From contig CM074769.1 of the NCBI GenBank assembly GCA_037355855.1, positions 620,001-684,000 of the forward strand: DNA of 64,000 bases, given 5' to 3'. Below, piece after piece: positions 11,909 to 22,716 of the stretch. Numbering within the stretch: the first letter of the stretch is position 1; each line of letters opens with the position of its first letter. Source of the DNA: Pseudo-nitzschia pungens (lineage: Eukaryota > Bacillariophyta > Bacillariophyceae > Bacillariales > Bacillariaceae). The translations under genes and the position numbers were made by a program. The notes beneath the pieces were generated by a model that saw only the letters and a list, made by a program, of their open reading frames with translations, had not been told where the DNA came from and ran no database searches.

Positions 11909-12934
11909 TTATTCCGCCCATACCAAATTGTCGAAAAACTTTTTCCCGGTTTCGACTCCGAGAAACAAAGCAGCATTTGCCGGAAACGCACGTATTAATG
12001 TCGGTCCGAGGCCCGCATAGAGACCACCTACTCCTCGTTGCTTTGCAATTTTGATCAATTCGGGAAAGTAACTCCCAACGACCTTCGTGTCGTATCGGGA
12101 TTGAACCTTTTTGTTGTTGAAATCAAGACAGAAACGAACGAAGAAAATTGTCAGAATCATGGATCACCTTCGAACGCTCACGGAATTCATTTGGTTTGGT
12201 CTGTCACAATTACACGTAGCGAGGGAAAAACTCACATTCGTCTTTGGTACATCAAAAGGCATGGCAAAAAGCCAACCCCCCATTCCCGCAATACCGCCAC
12301 TCAGGAAGTAGTTCAATTCATCCGGCATGCTCGGAACAAACGTTCGGAAGCAATAGCACGACAATTCATAACCGCCAAAGAACAATGCGTAGAACGACGA
12401 GTCCCGAGCGAGCTGGGCATCAAAGCCCACAAAAAACGACCTCAAGCCCTGCCGTTTCATCATTTCTCGAACAATTTGTTGGGAGGTGACGTGACGTTCC
12501 GTCGAAATTTGCGTCTTGGCCTTGACAATTTCACTGGGCAACAACACCGTTGCCGAGCAGCAACCAGTTATGGCACCCATCGCAAATGGTTTCCAGAGAC
12601 TCGGCGGTCCATCGGTAGAGGCACCATCGTCGTTTGTATCCGGAAAGGCGCGCTTCAATGCTTCGTTGACACCAAACGCCATGCAATTCTCCAGAATCAT
12701 TCCTCCCGAGGTAGGCAAAGCTCCTTTCCAAAAGGCCGTGATTCCTTCGTTCCTCAGAATCGAAGTGGTAGAACCAAAGACGGTCGAAAACCGATCCGGA
12801 CTGGTCTGCATTCTAACCTTCACGGTATCGAACGGCTGGCCAACATAACAGCAACACACGCTTCCGATCGATGCCGAAAAAAGGTCTCGGGTTACGGCCC
12901 GAGGCTCCAGTACATCCTTGTTAACCTCGCTCAT
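11909..12934 (-). CDS. mitochondrial carrier (SLC25) family protein 1
   Basis: Exons 12236-12934 and 11909-12106 are joined by a 129-base GTGAGT...AAG intron in phase 0 (PKTN/VQSRYD). Start ATG at 12934 (MSEVNKDVLE); about 298 residues, the usual size for the family. The three repeats of about 100 residues each carry the signature: PFDTVKVRMQT, then PSEIVKAKTQ, then MPFDVPKTNVQ, each following a glycine-rich transmembrane helix. These proteins sit in the inner mitochondrial membrane and exchange small metabolites. The signatures resemble amino-acid or carboxylate carriers, but the substrate cannot be told from sequence alone. The gene is intact, with no frame change. It runs divergently from TIMELESS with a gap of about 2.4 kb. 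Confidence 0.9.
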
Positions 12935-13851
12935 AATATTAATCAATCAAGGATCTTGTTATGAATGGATTCCTCGATACGTTGTATCTTCTGCAGTACT
13001 ATCGTCGTATATATTACCTGCCTCTGCGGATGGTCACCAACAACCTCCAACCATGTCACGGTTCGAACGCAGTTTGTTTTTCCACAACATATATTGCGAC
13101 AACCTCCCCCCACAAGAAATCTTTCGACGGCAACGTTTGCAAGTGATTGTCGTACGTACGTTGTCCGGTTCCGGTACTTGTGCATTCTCATCCCGACCCG
13201 ATGATTGATGGGATTCATTCAATTGTTGATTTTTGTTTCCAATCATTTTCCTCCTCTCGGTACACGTACCGTAGTCCCACTCTGCTCGTACCGGTAATTA
13301 CGTATTCATGTTATGAGCTCAGTGGTTATGCTTTACGTAAGGTTAACGTACTACCGTGCTGCACTTTCAACTTGTGCTTCGGACATCGAACATTCAAAAG
13401 AAAAAACACGACCTAAGTTACAGACAGGTTACAGAGTGAACTTTACTTATGCCCGCGTCAGATCGCTCTCTTGTTCACAAGCGGATTTTAATCATTCAGT
13501 CTGATTGTTCTTTGGTTCCCACTTCCCACGGCTATCGATTGAAAGAAGTCAGGTTCAAATCTGTCGCTCGAGTTTCCCAAGGAGAGCGATCCACATCTTC
13601 CGCTCTAGCTTCGCAAGGCAATCGATCAAGATCGCTATCTTGTTCATAGTACTACTGAGCAGATTAATCCAGATAGTTCTTTGGTTCCCACGGCCATTGA
13701 TCGGAAGGAGCCAAGTTCGAATCTGTCGGTCGAGGTTGTCTAGTTTTGCTTCGTTTCGTTTCTGCGCAATATTGAGTTACATTCGACGGCTTTGTTCCTT
13801 TCCGTTAAGTTCCGTTCTGTTGCACCACCTTGCCTACTACTTTGCCACTGA

Positions 13852-13910
13852 ATCGAATCGAATCGAATCGAATCAAATTGAAGTGAATTGAATTGAATTG
13901 AATTGAATTT
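13852..13910. repeat. GAATC/GAATT pentanucleotide array
   Basis: A run of GAATC units turns into GAATT units with few interruptions, upstream of TIMELESS. Confidence 0.9.
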
Positions 13911-13972
13911 GGGTAGGATCGTTTCGGGCCGTTAGTTAGTCAGTTAGTTAGTTCAGTGAAGTGTTGGGTGGT

Positions 13973-14006
13973 ACCAAACCAAACCAAACCAAACCAAACC
14001 AAACCT
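13973..14006. repeat. CCAAA pentanucleotide array
   Basis: Six to seven perfect ACCAA units in a row. Confidence 0.9.
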
Positions 14007-14064
14007 CACCGGAACCGCTCCCGTTCCTCATTTGCCGCAATGTAAGAAGGGACACCACAACAGC

Positions 14065-14098
14065 AACCACAACCACAACCACAACCACAACCACAACA
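14065..14098. repeat. ACAACC hexanucleotide array
   Basis: Five to six perfect hexanucleotide units. Confidence 0.9.
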
Positions 14099-14924
14099 AC
14101 GGCGAGGACGAGGACGAGTGGTTTGTATGCAGTCGAGTCGTCTTTTTCCACATAGCACACCAACCACACTGCAACATAGCATAGCACAGTACAGCATTGC
14201 AAACTAGCATCCTTGGTGGGCATGAGCGATGGGCAAGAGTAGCTGCGATCCATCCATCCATAATTACATATAATATACATACCGGTACATGCATTCCATA
14301 GATCCAACCCGCGACGAGAGTTACCAACCAACCGCGACTAGCGCCTACTTCACGCAACCTAACCGACGAGTGATCGATGCAAAACCCACAACTACAAAAC
14401 TGCACCTACCGCATCATGAAACAATGATACTGATTAACTTACGAAGTATTCCATATGACGCGAATTGCGAGTTTCCAGTTTCCGATCGGAACCCCGCATG
14501 TGAGTGAGTCCCGAGATCGGTTCGCGCCATTTTATTTTGGACGTGTTCTACATACACAAGAATACCTAAAACATACTTCGTACTACTTGTACTTGTAATT
14601 CTACTTCATACGAAGTAACTTAATTACTCTCAACCTTCTGTCCCAATTGACAATGCTGATTGCGATCCTCGTACTATTGTAGTAGTGGAAAAAGGAAGGA
14701 ACCACGGCCCGCCAAAACTGGATTGAGGCGGAAGGTATTGATTGAGTAAGGTTTATGTAAGCGAGTACGAAGTGAAGTACAATACTCGTTGGGTTACCGG
14801 TATGCAAGCCCACTTGTGTTGGAAATTGGAAAATAGTTTTGGGCACACAGCATGTGCAATAGGATGATGATGAGACTACAACACACAACGCACAACACAC
14901 AACAAACACTAGTGCAGCGCAACC

Positions 14925-14962
14925 AACACCAACACCAACACCAACACCAACACCAACACCAT
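14925..14962. repeat. CCAACA hexanucleotide array
   Basis: About six hexanucleotide units about 340 bases upstream of the TIMELESS start. Confidence 0.88.
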
Positions 14963-15301
14963 TACCAATACCAACACCGACCGCAATAACAAGCTTTGTT
15001 CTGTTTCTGTTTCTACTTCTATTCCTATCCATATCCATATTCATATCGATACCGAACACGGATACCCGCCCTTTTCTCGAAAGAACAATACGGCATTCCT
15101 ATTCTTACCTACACCCGAACTACTATCGGCACTGCACCTTTACACGTTCTGTAATAGAATTCGTATTGCCATCCAGATTCTGAAGCCAACCCTCTGGCTC
15201 TTGCGTTGAATATTGAACATTGAATTCATTCCCGATTGACAACACGTTGCACAACGTCGTCTGCTTCCACTGCCACTGCCGCCGCAGCGAGGAACAAGAA
15301 C

Positions 15302-18300
15302 ATGAACATGAACAGGAACAGGAACCGCCCCCCGGAGGATCGCGGCCCGCAAACGCGCAACGACAACCATGCCATTGCGGTAACTCCCCAGTCCAAACAC
15401 AAACAACAGCCCAAACACAAACACAAATCCGCATTCCTGCGCAAGCGCTCAACCAGCACCCCCCGCACCTCCCTCGATCGCCGCATGTCCGTCGACAAGG
15501 AAATCGTCGACGAACTGCTGCTGGTCTGCGGAGTGATTGGCACCACAACTTCGATTGCATCTACATCTGCATCTACTTCGAAATCGAAATCTGGTGCTCA
15601 TTCCCACGACGGCAACGACCAGCCAGCGCTGATTCCCGTCACGGACTGCCTCAACTGGCTGCAGGACCTCCAGCGGGCCCTCCGCCGCGACGAAGACTTG
15701 TACCGGCCCATCTCGCTGCTGCTGGGCCAGTGGAAGATCGTCGAGCAGAAACTCCTGCCGCTGGTGGTCTCGTGCAAGTACGACACGCCGCTGGTGGTGA
15801 CGGTCCTCAAGATTCTGGTCATTCTCACCAAGCCGCTGGCGGAAAACACCCAGCGGGCGGGACAAATGGTCATCGACGTGAACCACAAAAGCAGAAGCGG
15901 CAGCGGTAACGGCAACAAGAACGAGAGGGACGACAAGGCCAAGCGAGCGGTGGTGGAGCAGCAGATTCGCCTCCGCGAGAATGCCCTGGCGCAGGCCGAG
16001 CAGCGGATGGAGTACAAGCGGATGGTGGCCTACTGGTCGGCGGGCAAGGCGTCGGGTGCGCGCAGCGCTTCTTCGAACGAGGACAAGCCGGGTGGCAGCA
16101 GCAACAGCTGCAGCAGGAACGACAACAAGAACGGCATCCTGTCGGTCTTTGTCTCGCTGCTGGCCGAGCCCTTGTCGAGGTCGGGGGCCTCTCGGACCGA
16201 CGCGGACCACCTCACGATCGAGTTGGTATTGCACCTGATTCGGAATCTGCTCTCGGCGCAGCCCCTTCTCAACAGTGAGTGAAACCAAACGAAATGAATT
16301 GGAATGAAATGAACTGAACTGAAATGGAATGCAACAGAATCGATTCCTCTTGTTTTTGTTTTGATTTTGTTTTGTGCTAGGACTGTTTCTCACCGAGGAT
16401 TTTTTGTTGTTGGTTTTGTTTCTTCGTTTGCCTCCAAATTTGCTTCTGCTTCTGCTTTTGCTTTCGCGTTTGCTTTCGCGTTTGCCTTTGCGTTTGCCTT
16501 TGCGTTTGCCTTTGCGTTTGCCTTTGCGTTTGCCTATGCGTTTGCCTATGCGTTTGCTTTCGTTTCCTTGTGGTTCCGTCGCCCCACAGCCTCCCCCGAG
16601 ACGTCCCGGATGGCCGCCCGACTCCACCAGGACATGATCGTGCTCCTGGAAAACGAGCTGGTGCTGGAAATCCTGTTGGTGGTCGGACAGGACCTGGAAC
16701 TCCGAGAGAACGCCCAGTACAATCTCCTGGTGATGGAAATCCTCCACCACCTGATACGGGCCCAGGATCCCACCGCCGTGGCAAAGAGTTTTTTCGTCGG
16801 GAACACCGCGGGTGGAACCTGCGGTGGAAGCCGAAGTGGCAAACCACCATCGTCGTCGTCGTCGTCGGTCCTGGCCTCGATGCGCCTCCAGGAAAAGGCC
16901 CAGCGGAAGAACCTTCGGGGGGTCCGCCACGGACACTTCTCCGGAACGTGGATGCGCAAGCAGGCCGACGGCACCAAGCGGTTCGTCAGCGCCGTCGAGG
17001 CCGTGAATGGAAACAACAGCAGCAGCAGCAGCCATGGACCCTTTCGATCGGGCAGCAGAAGCAGCCATTCCCTGCGCAGCGGCCGCCAGTCCGAGCCGTT
17101 CATCGGATCGGGCCGGACCCTCAAGGTCCACACCAAGAATCCGACGGGCGCCATGACGCACACGAGCGGGCCGTCGGCGGTCCGGGCACACAAGACACTC
17201 CACAAATTCTGCGAGCGGTTCGTCGCCGACTGCTACGGGCCCTTTGCCAAGTCCCTCAAGAACGAGTTTCGGAGGGATTCCCAGCGACTGGAGGAAAGGG
17301 ACAAGATGGTCTTCTTTCCGGCTCGTCTGGTTCTTTGCCCAGTGGTCCCGGGCCAGAAAGACCAAGAAGACCGCCACCGACAATGCCGGCATCGGAAAGC
17401 TCATCATCACAATGGACGTCTTCACCTTCCACCTGGTGCTCAACGCCGCCGAGACGTACCACCAGCAAAAGAAACCCACCAAGCTGGCCGCGGCGGTGGC
17501 CGTCTACTCGGAAATGATCCACCTTCTCTACCGAATGTACCACAACCCAGACGATCCCACCGAGCACGACATGGCCATCGGGCTCATCGACCGGCTCTTC
17601 TACCACGGACAAGGACGCCCTCGATCCGCTCCCCAAGCTCTTGGCACGGTGGACGCCGGGGACGTCCACACGCGAGTACCTCTGCGACCTGGTCGAGATT
17701 GCCCACGTTTCGCTGAAATTGCTCGAGGCCAACACCAAGGAGGGCATCGAGTTTGTTCGGTCCAAGTCCGCCGGTGGAAACGGTTCGGCAGCGTCGGGCG
17801 TGGTTTCCCAGAAAATCGCCAAGATGAAGACGTACGCTTCCACGTTCGACGCCAAGCAGTACTTCGCCAAAAACATTGTCTCGAACAAGCTGGTGACCAT
17901 GTACACCTATCTCATGGACCAGTACAAGGTCAACGCGGCCGTGGTCAACCACCGGATCGTCACCATGTTTCGCCGCTTGATGCGCTTCGAGATTGCCACC
18001 CCCGAGGTGGTCGAAAACGAGACCGACGACCTTGCTCCCGCGAATCCGCTCGGGATCCAGCGCACCACCCTCGAGCCGATGCTGTACAACCTCCAGGTGA
18101 TTGTTGCAATGGAACGAATCCTCAACGACTCTTCCATCCGAAACGACGCGAGCTACGAAGCCGCTCCTGCAGCTGTGCACGGGTTTGATGCACGGGTTTT
18201 GGTGCGCGGCCGATTCCAATCCGATGCTGTACGTCGAGTGCCTCTTCCAGAACGCGGGGTACACGCCGCACCGGTTCTGCGAGGCTTTCACCAACAAGTA

Positions 18301-18772
18301 CGTGACGGAGGAACTCCGCATGATGGCAGAGCGGGAGCAGCTGGCGGAAGAACAGGAACGGCTCCTTTCGGACGAGACGGGAGGAGCAGCGACAGCAACT
18401 GCCAATCGTGACGACGACGAAGACGACGACGACGACGAAGCGGAGCACGAATTCACGGGAGACGCGGTTGTCTCTCCGGGAAAAACTGCTGGGGCAGAAA
18501 CCGACAGTGCCGTGACTACGGAACAAGAACCGACCAGCCAGGAATCTCCCGGAGCGGATGCGAGCTCGGTCGAAGCCGAAACAGCAGGAGAGGATTCTTC
18601 TGTAGTTTCCAAGAAAAAACAAACGCAAAAGCGGGGACTGGAGGACGACAGCTCGGACGACGAAGCCATTTTCGGATTCCACCACAGAAGAAACCCAGCC
18701 CTATTGCGAAGCGAAGAAAGCACGTCCTGGACGATGACGATGACTGACAGTGACGACGATGATAACGAATGA
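15302..18772 (+). CDS. TIMELESS/Tof1/Swi1 replication-fork protection protein (three +1 frame changes)
   Basis: Exon 1 runs 15302-16274 (ATG in the NMNMNRN stretch). A 315-base intron with GTGAGT and CCCCACAG ends follows, and exon 2 begins at 16590. The TIMELESS N-terminal domain starts near CLNWLQDLQRAL and continues with PISLLLGQWKIVEQKLLPL and TPLVVTVLKILVILTKPL. After the intron come an LLENELVLEILLVVGQDLEL helix and a SGTWMRKQADGTKRF segment. The core FFRLVWFFAQWSRAR block resembles the fungal Swi1/Tof1 FFYLVAWFLEAER-type sequence. The C-terminus is acidic with an ELRMMAEREQL helix. Three places require a +1 step: 17285-17335, 17600-17632 and 18125-18180. The blocks on either side are clearly one protein, about 1051 residues. 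It stabilises paused forks and aids checkpoint signalling and cohesion in the nucleus. Confidence 0.85.
16440..16562. repeat. hexanucleotide (TTTGCN/TTTCGCG) array inside the TIMELESS intron
   Basis: About twenty imperfect 6-base units of the TTTGCG/TTTGCC type fill the second half of intron 1 and stop just before the splice acceptor. The open frames they create are artefacts. Confidence 0.85.
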
Positions 18773-19496
18773 TAAGGACGACGAAGGAAGCAAATCCTCT
18801 TAAAGATTTCGGCCCGGCACGATCGCAAAAGGAATGAGATTAAATGCACACAAATGTTATCGTTGTCGACGTATGAATGAGCTCGTCATTCCCAATCCAA
18901 TACTTACGTCGGGGAAAAAGGTGCGGAATCAATCGGGAAATCAAACCGATGTGGACTCGCTTTGAATCGACAGGGGACTGAACTGGATAGTATTTGTTGA
19001 CGAAGAGATGAATCTAGGGTCTGCAACTTCTTGAATTCTGCTACCTCCTACTACCAATCCGCACTCGATCTAAGAAAACAAAGACGGAATTAGGAAACCG
19101 AGGTAGTAGCGACCGTCTTCTCGCAGCGGACTCTTTTTCGACATTAATTGTTGAGAAGGTCATGCAAAAAGGAAATAGAACGGTCTATGTCATAGTGAAC
19201 GATAACAAATTCAACACTAAATCAGTATAAACAGGTTTTTGAATTTGAACGTCGGAGTAGCTATGAACGTCTTCTCGTAGTTGATGAGGAACGACAAAAA
19301 GTGACCTTCGGATTTCAAGTCGAAGCCATTCAACGTTTTTCCGTAATAGTTCATGAGGTACTACAGAAATTGAACCGAGGACTTCAAGTTGAAGACATTT
19401 AAGAATACCCGTGGAGAGAAGGATTAGTGTTTGCCATCCGGATCGTTCCTAAAGCATGTTCGTTCCCTGGAATGGAGTGGTGGGCTCATCTTGAAG
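18773..19496. other. intergenic region with a diverged 68-bp tandem repeat
   Basis: Holds the TIMELESS 3' end and spacer. Around 19263-19400 two diverged copies of a unit of about 68 bases follow each other (GAACGTCTTCTCGTAGTTGA and CAACGTTTTTCCGTAATAGT, each ending in TTCAAGT-GAAG-CATT). No gene was seen. Confidence 0.5.
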
Positions 19497-20105
19497 ATGA
19501 TTCTCGAAACGAGCAATTGGAGTCGTGTCAACTTGCTGGGGACTATGTCGGGCCGGACATCATCGGTACCAAGAGTTGAACGAAAGTCACTGGATGTAGG
19601 AGACCTATTTCATTCATCATGCTACGGAGAACAACGCATACATATACTGGACGAACTGGAAAAACGACGACCCAAAAAAGATGAATACCATGAAGATCCG
19701 CCGCATCGCTTGCGTGAAAGGCTAAACCAACAACCCACAGACATGGCAATCGATGGGTGGATCGAATCTGGCTTGATATCGACGGTCGGAGTTTCCTTCC
19801 TTGCCGTCGATGACTTGCAGATGTGGGAGTACCGGGTATCCTCTCTCCTAACCAAGACCAACCGACAAAGTACTATTGTTGCGCCCTCCGTCCTGCCCCC
19901 TATAGGTGTCAACTACGAGATGTCCAACTCCAAAGGACACTCCGTTCGAATCGATGATATCTGCATATCTCAACGCGAGCGAATGGTTCAAACTCTGGTA
20001 AACTTTCTTGGAACGAATTGTTGTATCAAATCCCAAGACCTGAAGCGCATATCTACCGAATTGCGAGCTTTGTGGCATCCAAATGAAACCAAACAAATTG
20101 ATTAA
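19497..20105 (+). CDS. hypothetical protein
   Basis: An open frame from the ATG at 19497 (MILETSNWSRV) to the TAA at 20103, about 202 residues. The frame is also open upstream to 19431 without an ATG. The product has mixed composition: an EKRRPKKDEYHED charged patch, a WIESGLISTVGVSFLAVDD segment and a C-terminal helix with RERMVQTLVNFLG. No known domain, signal peptide or membrane span was recognised. It lies immediately upstream of the Cys-rich gene on the same strand with almost no spacer, so the two could be parts of one locus. Function unknown; the coding call rests on length and amino-acid composition only. Confidence 0.4.
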   Translation: MILETSNWSRVNLLGTMSGRTSSVPRVERKSLDVGDLFHSSCYGEQRIHILDELEKRRPKKDEYHEDPPHRLRERLNQQPTDMAIDGWIESGLISTVGVSFLAVDDLQMWEYRVSSLLTKTNRQSTIVAPSVLPPIGVNYEMSNSKGHSVRIDDICISQRERMVQTLVNFLGTNCCIKSQDLKRISTELRALWHPNETKQID

Positions 20106-20140
20106 ACTCTGTACTAGCAGTGGGTTGTCTCTTGTTGGCA

Positions 20141-21272
20141 ATGGCCTCCGCCGTCACGCTAGCGGATGCTGCGTTACGCATGGCATGCAAATAGCTCCAT
20201 GGTATCGAAGTACTGGTGTCAGCGCGCACTCTATGTTTTTGGTTCTCCTCCCGCTGTGTCGTCGCCGGGATTCCTTTCTCAAAAGGGCGAAGACGACGAC
20301 CGCCTTTTGGTACGCGTCCGGCAACTCCCCCGGTTGCGTGAGCGCCTTCACCGATGTGGCGGGCTTGGACGCCAAGGGTCTGTTTGGATTGCAGCGAAGT
20401 GTTTTGGTCGGTCCACAACGATTTCTGCCACTCCATCGACGAATCCTGCAACGCGTCATGCACAGTGTTCCAGGAATGCCGCGACATCTTCCACGCTGTC
20501 TTTTTGAATGCAATCAAGAGCACTGTCTGTATCCCTGGCGTTTCGGGCAATCCAACGATGATTTCTCGGACGCAGATTGGAGTTGTCGGCACGCGGGACA
20601 TTACACGTAACGACAACGTTCAGCATCTCCTCCGGGTACATCACGGAACCGCTTGACACGCAATCACCGGACCCAACCGTTGCGACCGATTGGATGCGGT
20701 CGCATGTGATGACGTGCGTGCGGGACAAATTGCTTTTGGGGGATGAGCGCGGGCGTCGACGGCTGGCGTTGTGACAAGAACGACTCGGAGTTCACGAGTG
20801 GTTGCGTTGAAAACTTTGCCCGCACCGCTGATCACCCGAATGGCGATTCCGTGCTGGATTACCACGAATTCAACCGTGGAACGGCACGCAGAGATTTCTG
20901 CAACGAAATACGGAACGGGCTGCGACCGAAATGTCTGCCGGACCCCGGACCGGTGCCGCCGCATTCTCCGAGAAATGGAGGATTGTTTTGCATACGCGAC
21001 GGGGTGCGACTTGTCGACTCTCACGCGGGCGCGTATGAAAAGGGGGCTCCTAGCAGCGATCTACGATGGGTTCATGGACGAGAAGACCACCGGTCGGGCC
21101 CTCGAGATGCACACCGGGGACTGGACTGCCACGATGGGATGGAACGACCGTGTCGTTTGCTTGTATTACTCTTGCCGATATTGCGTTGACGATTACGCTT
21201 ACAATTCTTACCGTTGTTTCCATGGAAGATCATTGCAATCATGGCGCAATGTCCCATCACGTGGAAGGTTAA
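20141..21272 (+). CDS. cysteine-rich protein with C-terminal membrane segment (up to seven +1 frame changes)
   Basis: Coding-like segments follow one another with each next segment in the +1 frame. Cysteine-rich blocks are FHSIDESC-like CHSIDESCNASCTVFQEC, an acidic WRCDKNDSEFTSGC block, DRNVCRTPDRCRRIL and DCFAYATGCDLSTL. These are followed by MHTGDWTATMGWND and a hydrophobic C-terminal span (ACITLADIALTITLTILTVV) ending at the TAA near 21270. Changes fall near 20177, 20301, 20375-20396, 20633, 20748, 20933 and 21149. The first two are less certain, so the start is tentative. Each interval contains a CGN codon. The cysteine spacing suggests an extracellular, disulphide-bonded domain with a membrane anchor, but I recognise no family. 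With so many interruptions a decaying gene is possible, although decay would not be expected to give only +1 changes. Confidence 0.45.
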
Positions 21273-21987
21273 AAGCCGGGTGGGATGCGAGTCGGAAAAG
21301 GATTTACACGATTTGTGCGCTCCCCGGCATTGTATTGTCCGTAGAATACCCTGATTGCGAGTGTACTTGAACTGGAAACTACTGATGTGCTACATACCGT
21401 ATACTACTCTGTTAAAATTGGATGGAAAGTTTATTTTTGTTATTACTATCCTTTGTTGCAAACGAATTGCGGACTCGAAATTGGTCAAGAAATGTGGCGG
21501 AGGTCGATTCGATTGATCTCGCTGCGAACGTGCAAAAACTGGACGCGCCGAGTCGGATGAGACTGCGCATCACTATCATAGTGCGATCCCGAGTTCGAAG
21601 ACGACGGGGTCAATGGGAAGCTCGATCACAAACCGCGCAATGATTGATTCTCAATTCATTCGTCACTTTGGATACGGAAAGCAAGAACCAACCCTACACT
21701 ACCAGTAATACGTGTAGTCAGGAAAGCAGCCATTTTTTGAATTGGTACATCGCAATGAGCAATACCTACGCAGGGATGCAGGCAGGTCGTCTCGTAGCTG
21801 ACTCGTTTTGGATCGACAAAGATTCGACCACATCTAGATTTCGCATGGCAAACAATCTTCTGTTACCATTATTTCTATTACAATTATATCAATGTTTAGT
21901 AGTAGTAGTATTACTATTATAAATATTAGAATACAACCAAGTGAATTGATAATGGCTGTACCGGTACGGCGTTGAAAAGCGTCTCAA
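21273..21987. other. convergent intergenic region
   Basis: Lies between the 3' ends of the Cys-rich gene (+) and the WKF gene (-). Short frames at 21422-21643 and 21644-21922 have no protein-like features. AT-rich TAGTAGTAGTATTACTATTA words lie near 21900. Confidence 0.4.
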
Positions 21988-22716
21988 TCAATCCGAGTCT
22001 TCCTTGCTGTTGTTGGAGTTCTTGACCAGGTCCAGGATTTTTCTGGCCCGCTTGTACTGCTTCCTCTTTTCGTGATCGTCCAGTTTTTTCCACAGCGCTT
22101 CCTCGTATTCGAGGTCTTCCGAAGAGACCGACGGGGTTCCCGGCGCGGTGGTTGTCGTCTTGGATCCCGTTTGTTCGTCGCCGTCGCCAACGCCGTCGCC
22201 ATCGTTGTCCTTGTCCTCGTCGTTCCTCCGGCTCTCCGTTTCGGTTCGTCCCCCCTTGTCGCCGCCGCCCTCGGGATTGTTCTTGCAATATTCCTTGTGC
22301 CTCCGACACCGGCGCGACGCTTCGGACCGCATTCGATCCAATATGGTTTTCCCTTCCAATCCCTCCAGGTATTCCAGGAGCAGAGCGAAGGTGGCTTTCG
22401 GCACCTTTTCCACCTCGTACATGTGGCGAATCAGCCAGCTCTGCGTGTTCTTGTTGAATTTCCAGGACGCCGCCGAGGCCTCCCGCGCCGAAGAATCCTC
22501 GCTCCGGCTCGCCTTCCACTGCGCGAGATAGGAGTGGGCTTCGTCGGGATGCTTGACGCGGCCGCTTGCGTTTCCCTTGTTCCGTTTCGGTTTCCGGTTC
22601 GCCGGCGGCGCGGGACTCGTTCCGTCGGCGGCTTCCGTCGGGGCGCCGTCGTCCCGGGCTTTCAGTATGTGTTTGCTGACGTGATTCTTCTTTTTCGCGG
22701 TCTTGCTTTTTGCCAT
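21988..22716 (-). CDS. WKF-domain protein (C7orf50-like)
   Basis: Uninterrupted, 242 residues, ATG at 22716 (MAKSKTAKKKNHVSKHI). A basic N-terminus is followed by a Pro/Lys/Asn linker. The WKF domain (PF10180) at about residues 85-140 contains ASWKFNKNTQSWLIRHMY then VPKATFALLLEYLEGLEG. An acidic Asp/Gly-rich linker and a Lys/Arg-rich C-terminal helix (EKRKQYKRARKILDLV) follow. The human counterpart is a nucleolar protein implicated in ribosome biogenesis; the basic ends here fit a nucleolar location. No intron and no frame change. The upstream gap of about 1.3 kb to the LRR gene is divergent and likely holds both promoters. Confidence 0.85.
   Translation of the reverse strand: MAKSKTAKKKNHVSKHILKARDDGAPTEAADGTSPAPPANRKPKRNKGNASGRVKHPDEAHSYLAQWKASRSEDSSAREASAASWKFNKNTQSWLIRHMYEVEKVPKATFALLLEYLEGLEGKTILDRMRSEASRRCRRHKEYCKNNPEGGGDKGGRTETESRRNDEDKDNDGDGVGDGDEQTGSKTTTTAPGTPSVSSEDLEYEEALWKKLDDHEKRKQYKRARKILDLVKNSNNSKEDSD

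Larger units (their letters stand above)
12935..15301. other. long divergent intergenic region rich in microsatellites
   Basis: Lies between the carrier (-) and TIMELESS (+). It contains two diverged copies of a unit of about 130 bases (starting near 13500 and 13675, sharing TTCTTTGGTTCCCAC and a GTTCRAATCTGTCG word), several simple arrays listed separately, and AAGGTTAACGTAC near 13340. Open frames here arise from the simple repeats. Confidence 0.5.

Noticed and set aside
13500..13750. Two T-loop-like GTTCRAATC words suggesting tRNA genes
   Set aside because: No D-arm, anticodon arm or acceptor pairing; they are part of a diverged duplicated unit.
17300..17333. 34-base GT-AG segment in TIMELESS as an intron
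   Set aside because: It has a good-looking acceptor, but removing it deletes the conserved FF-LVWFF core and it is far shorter than the other introns here (99-850 bases).
15449..17482. 677-codon open frame on the minus strand
   Set aside because: It runs through both TIMELESS exons and the intron hexamer array; it is a shadow with Arg/Gly/Lys-rich composition and no motif.
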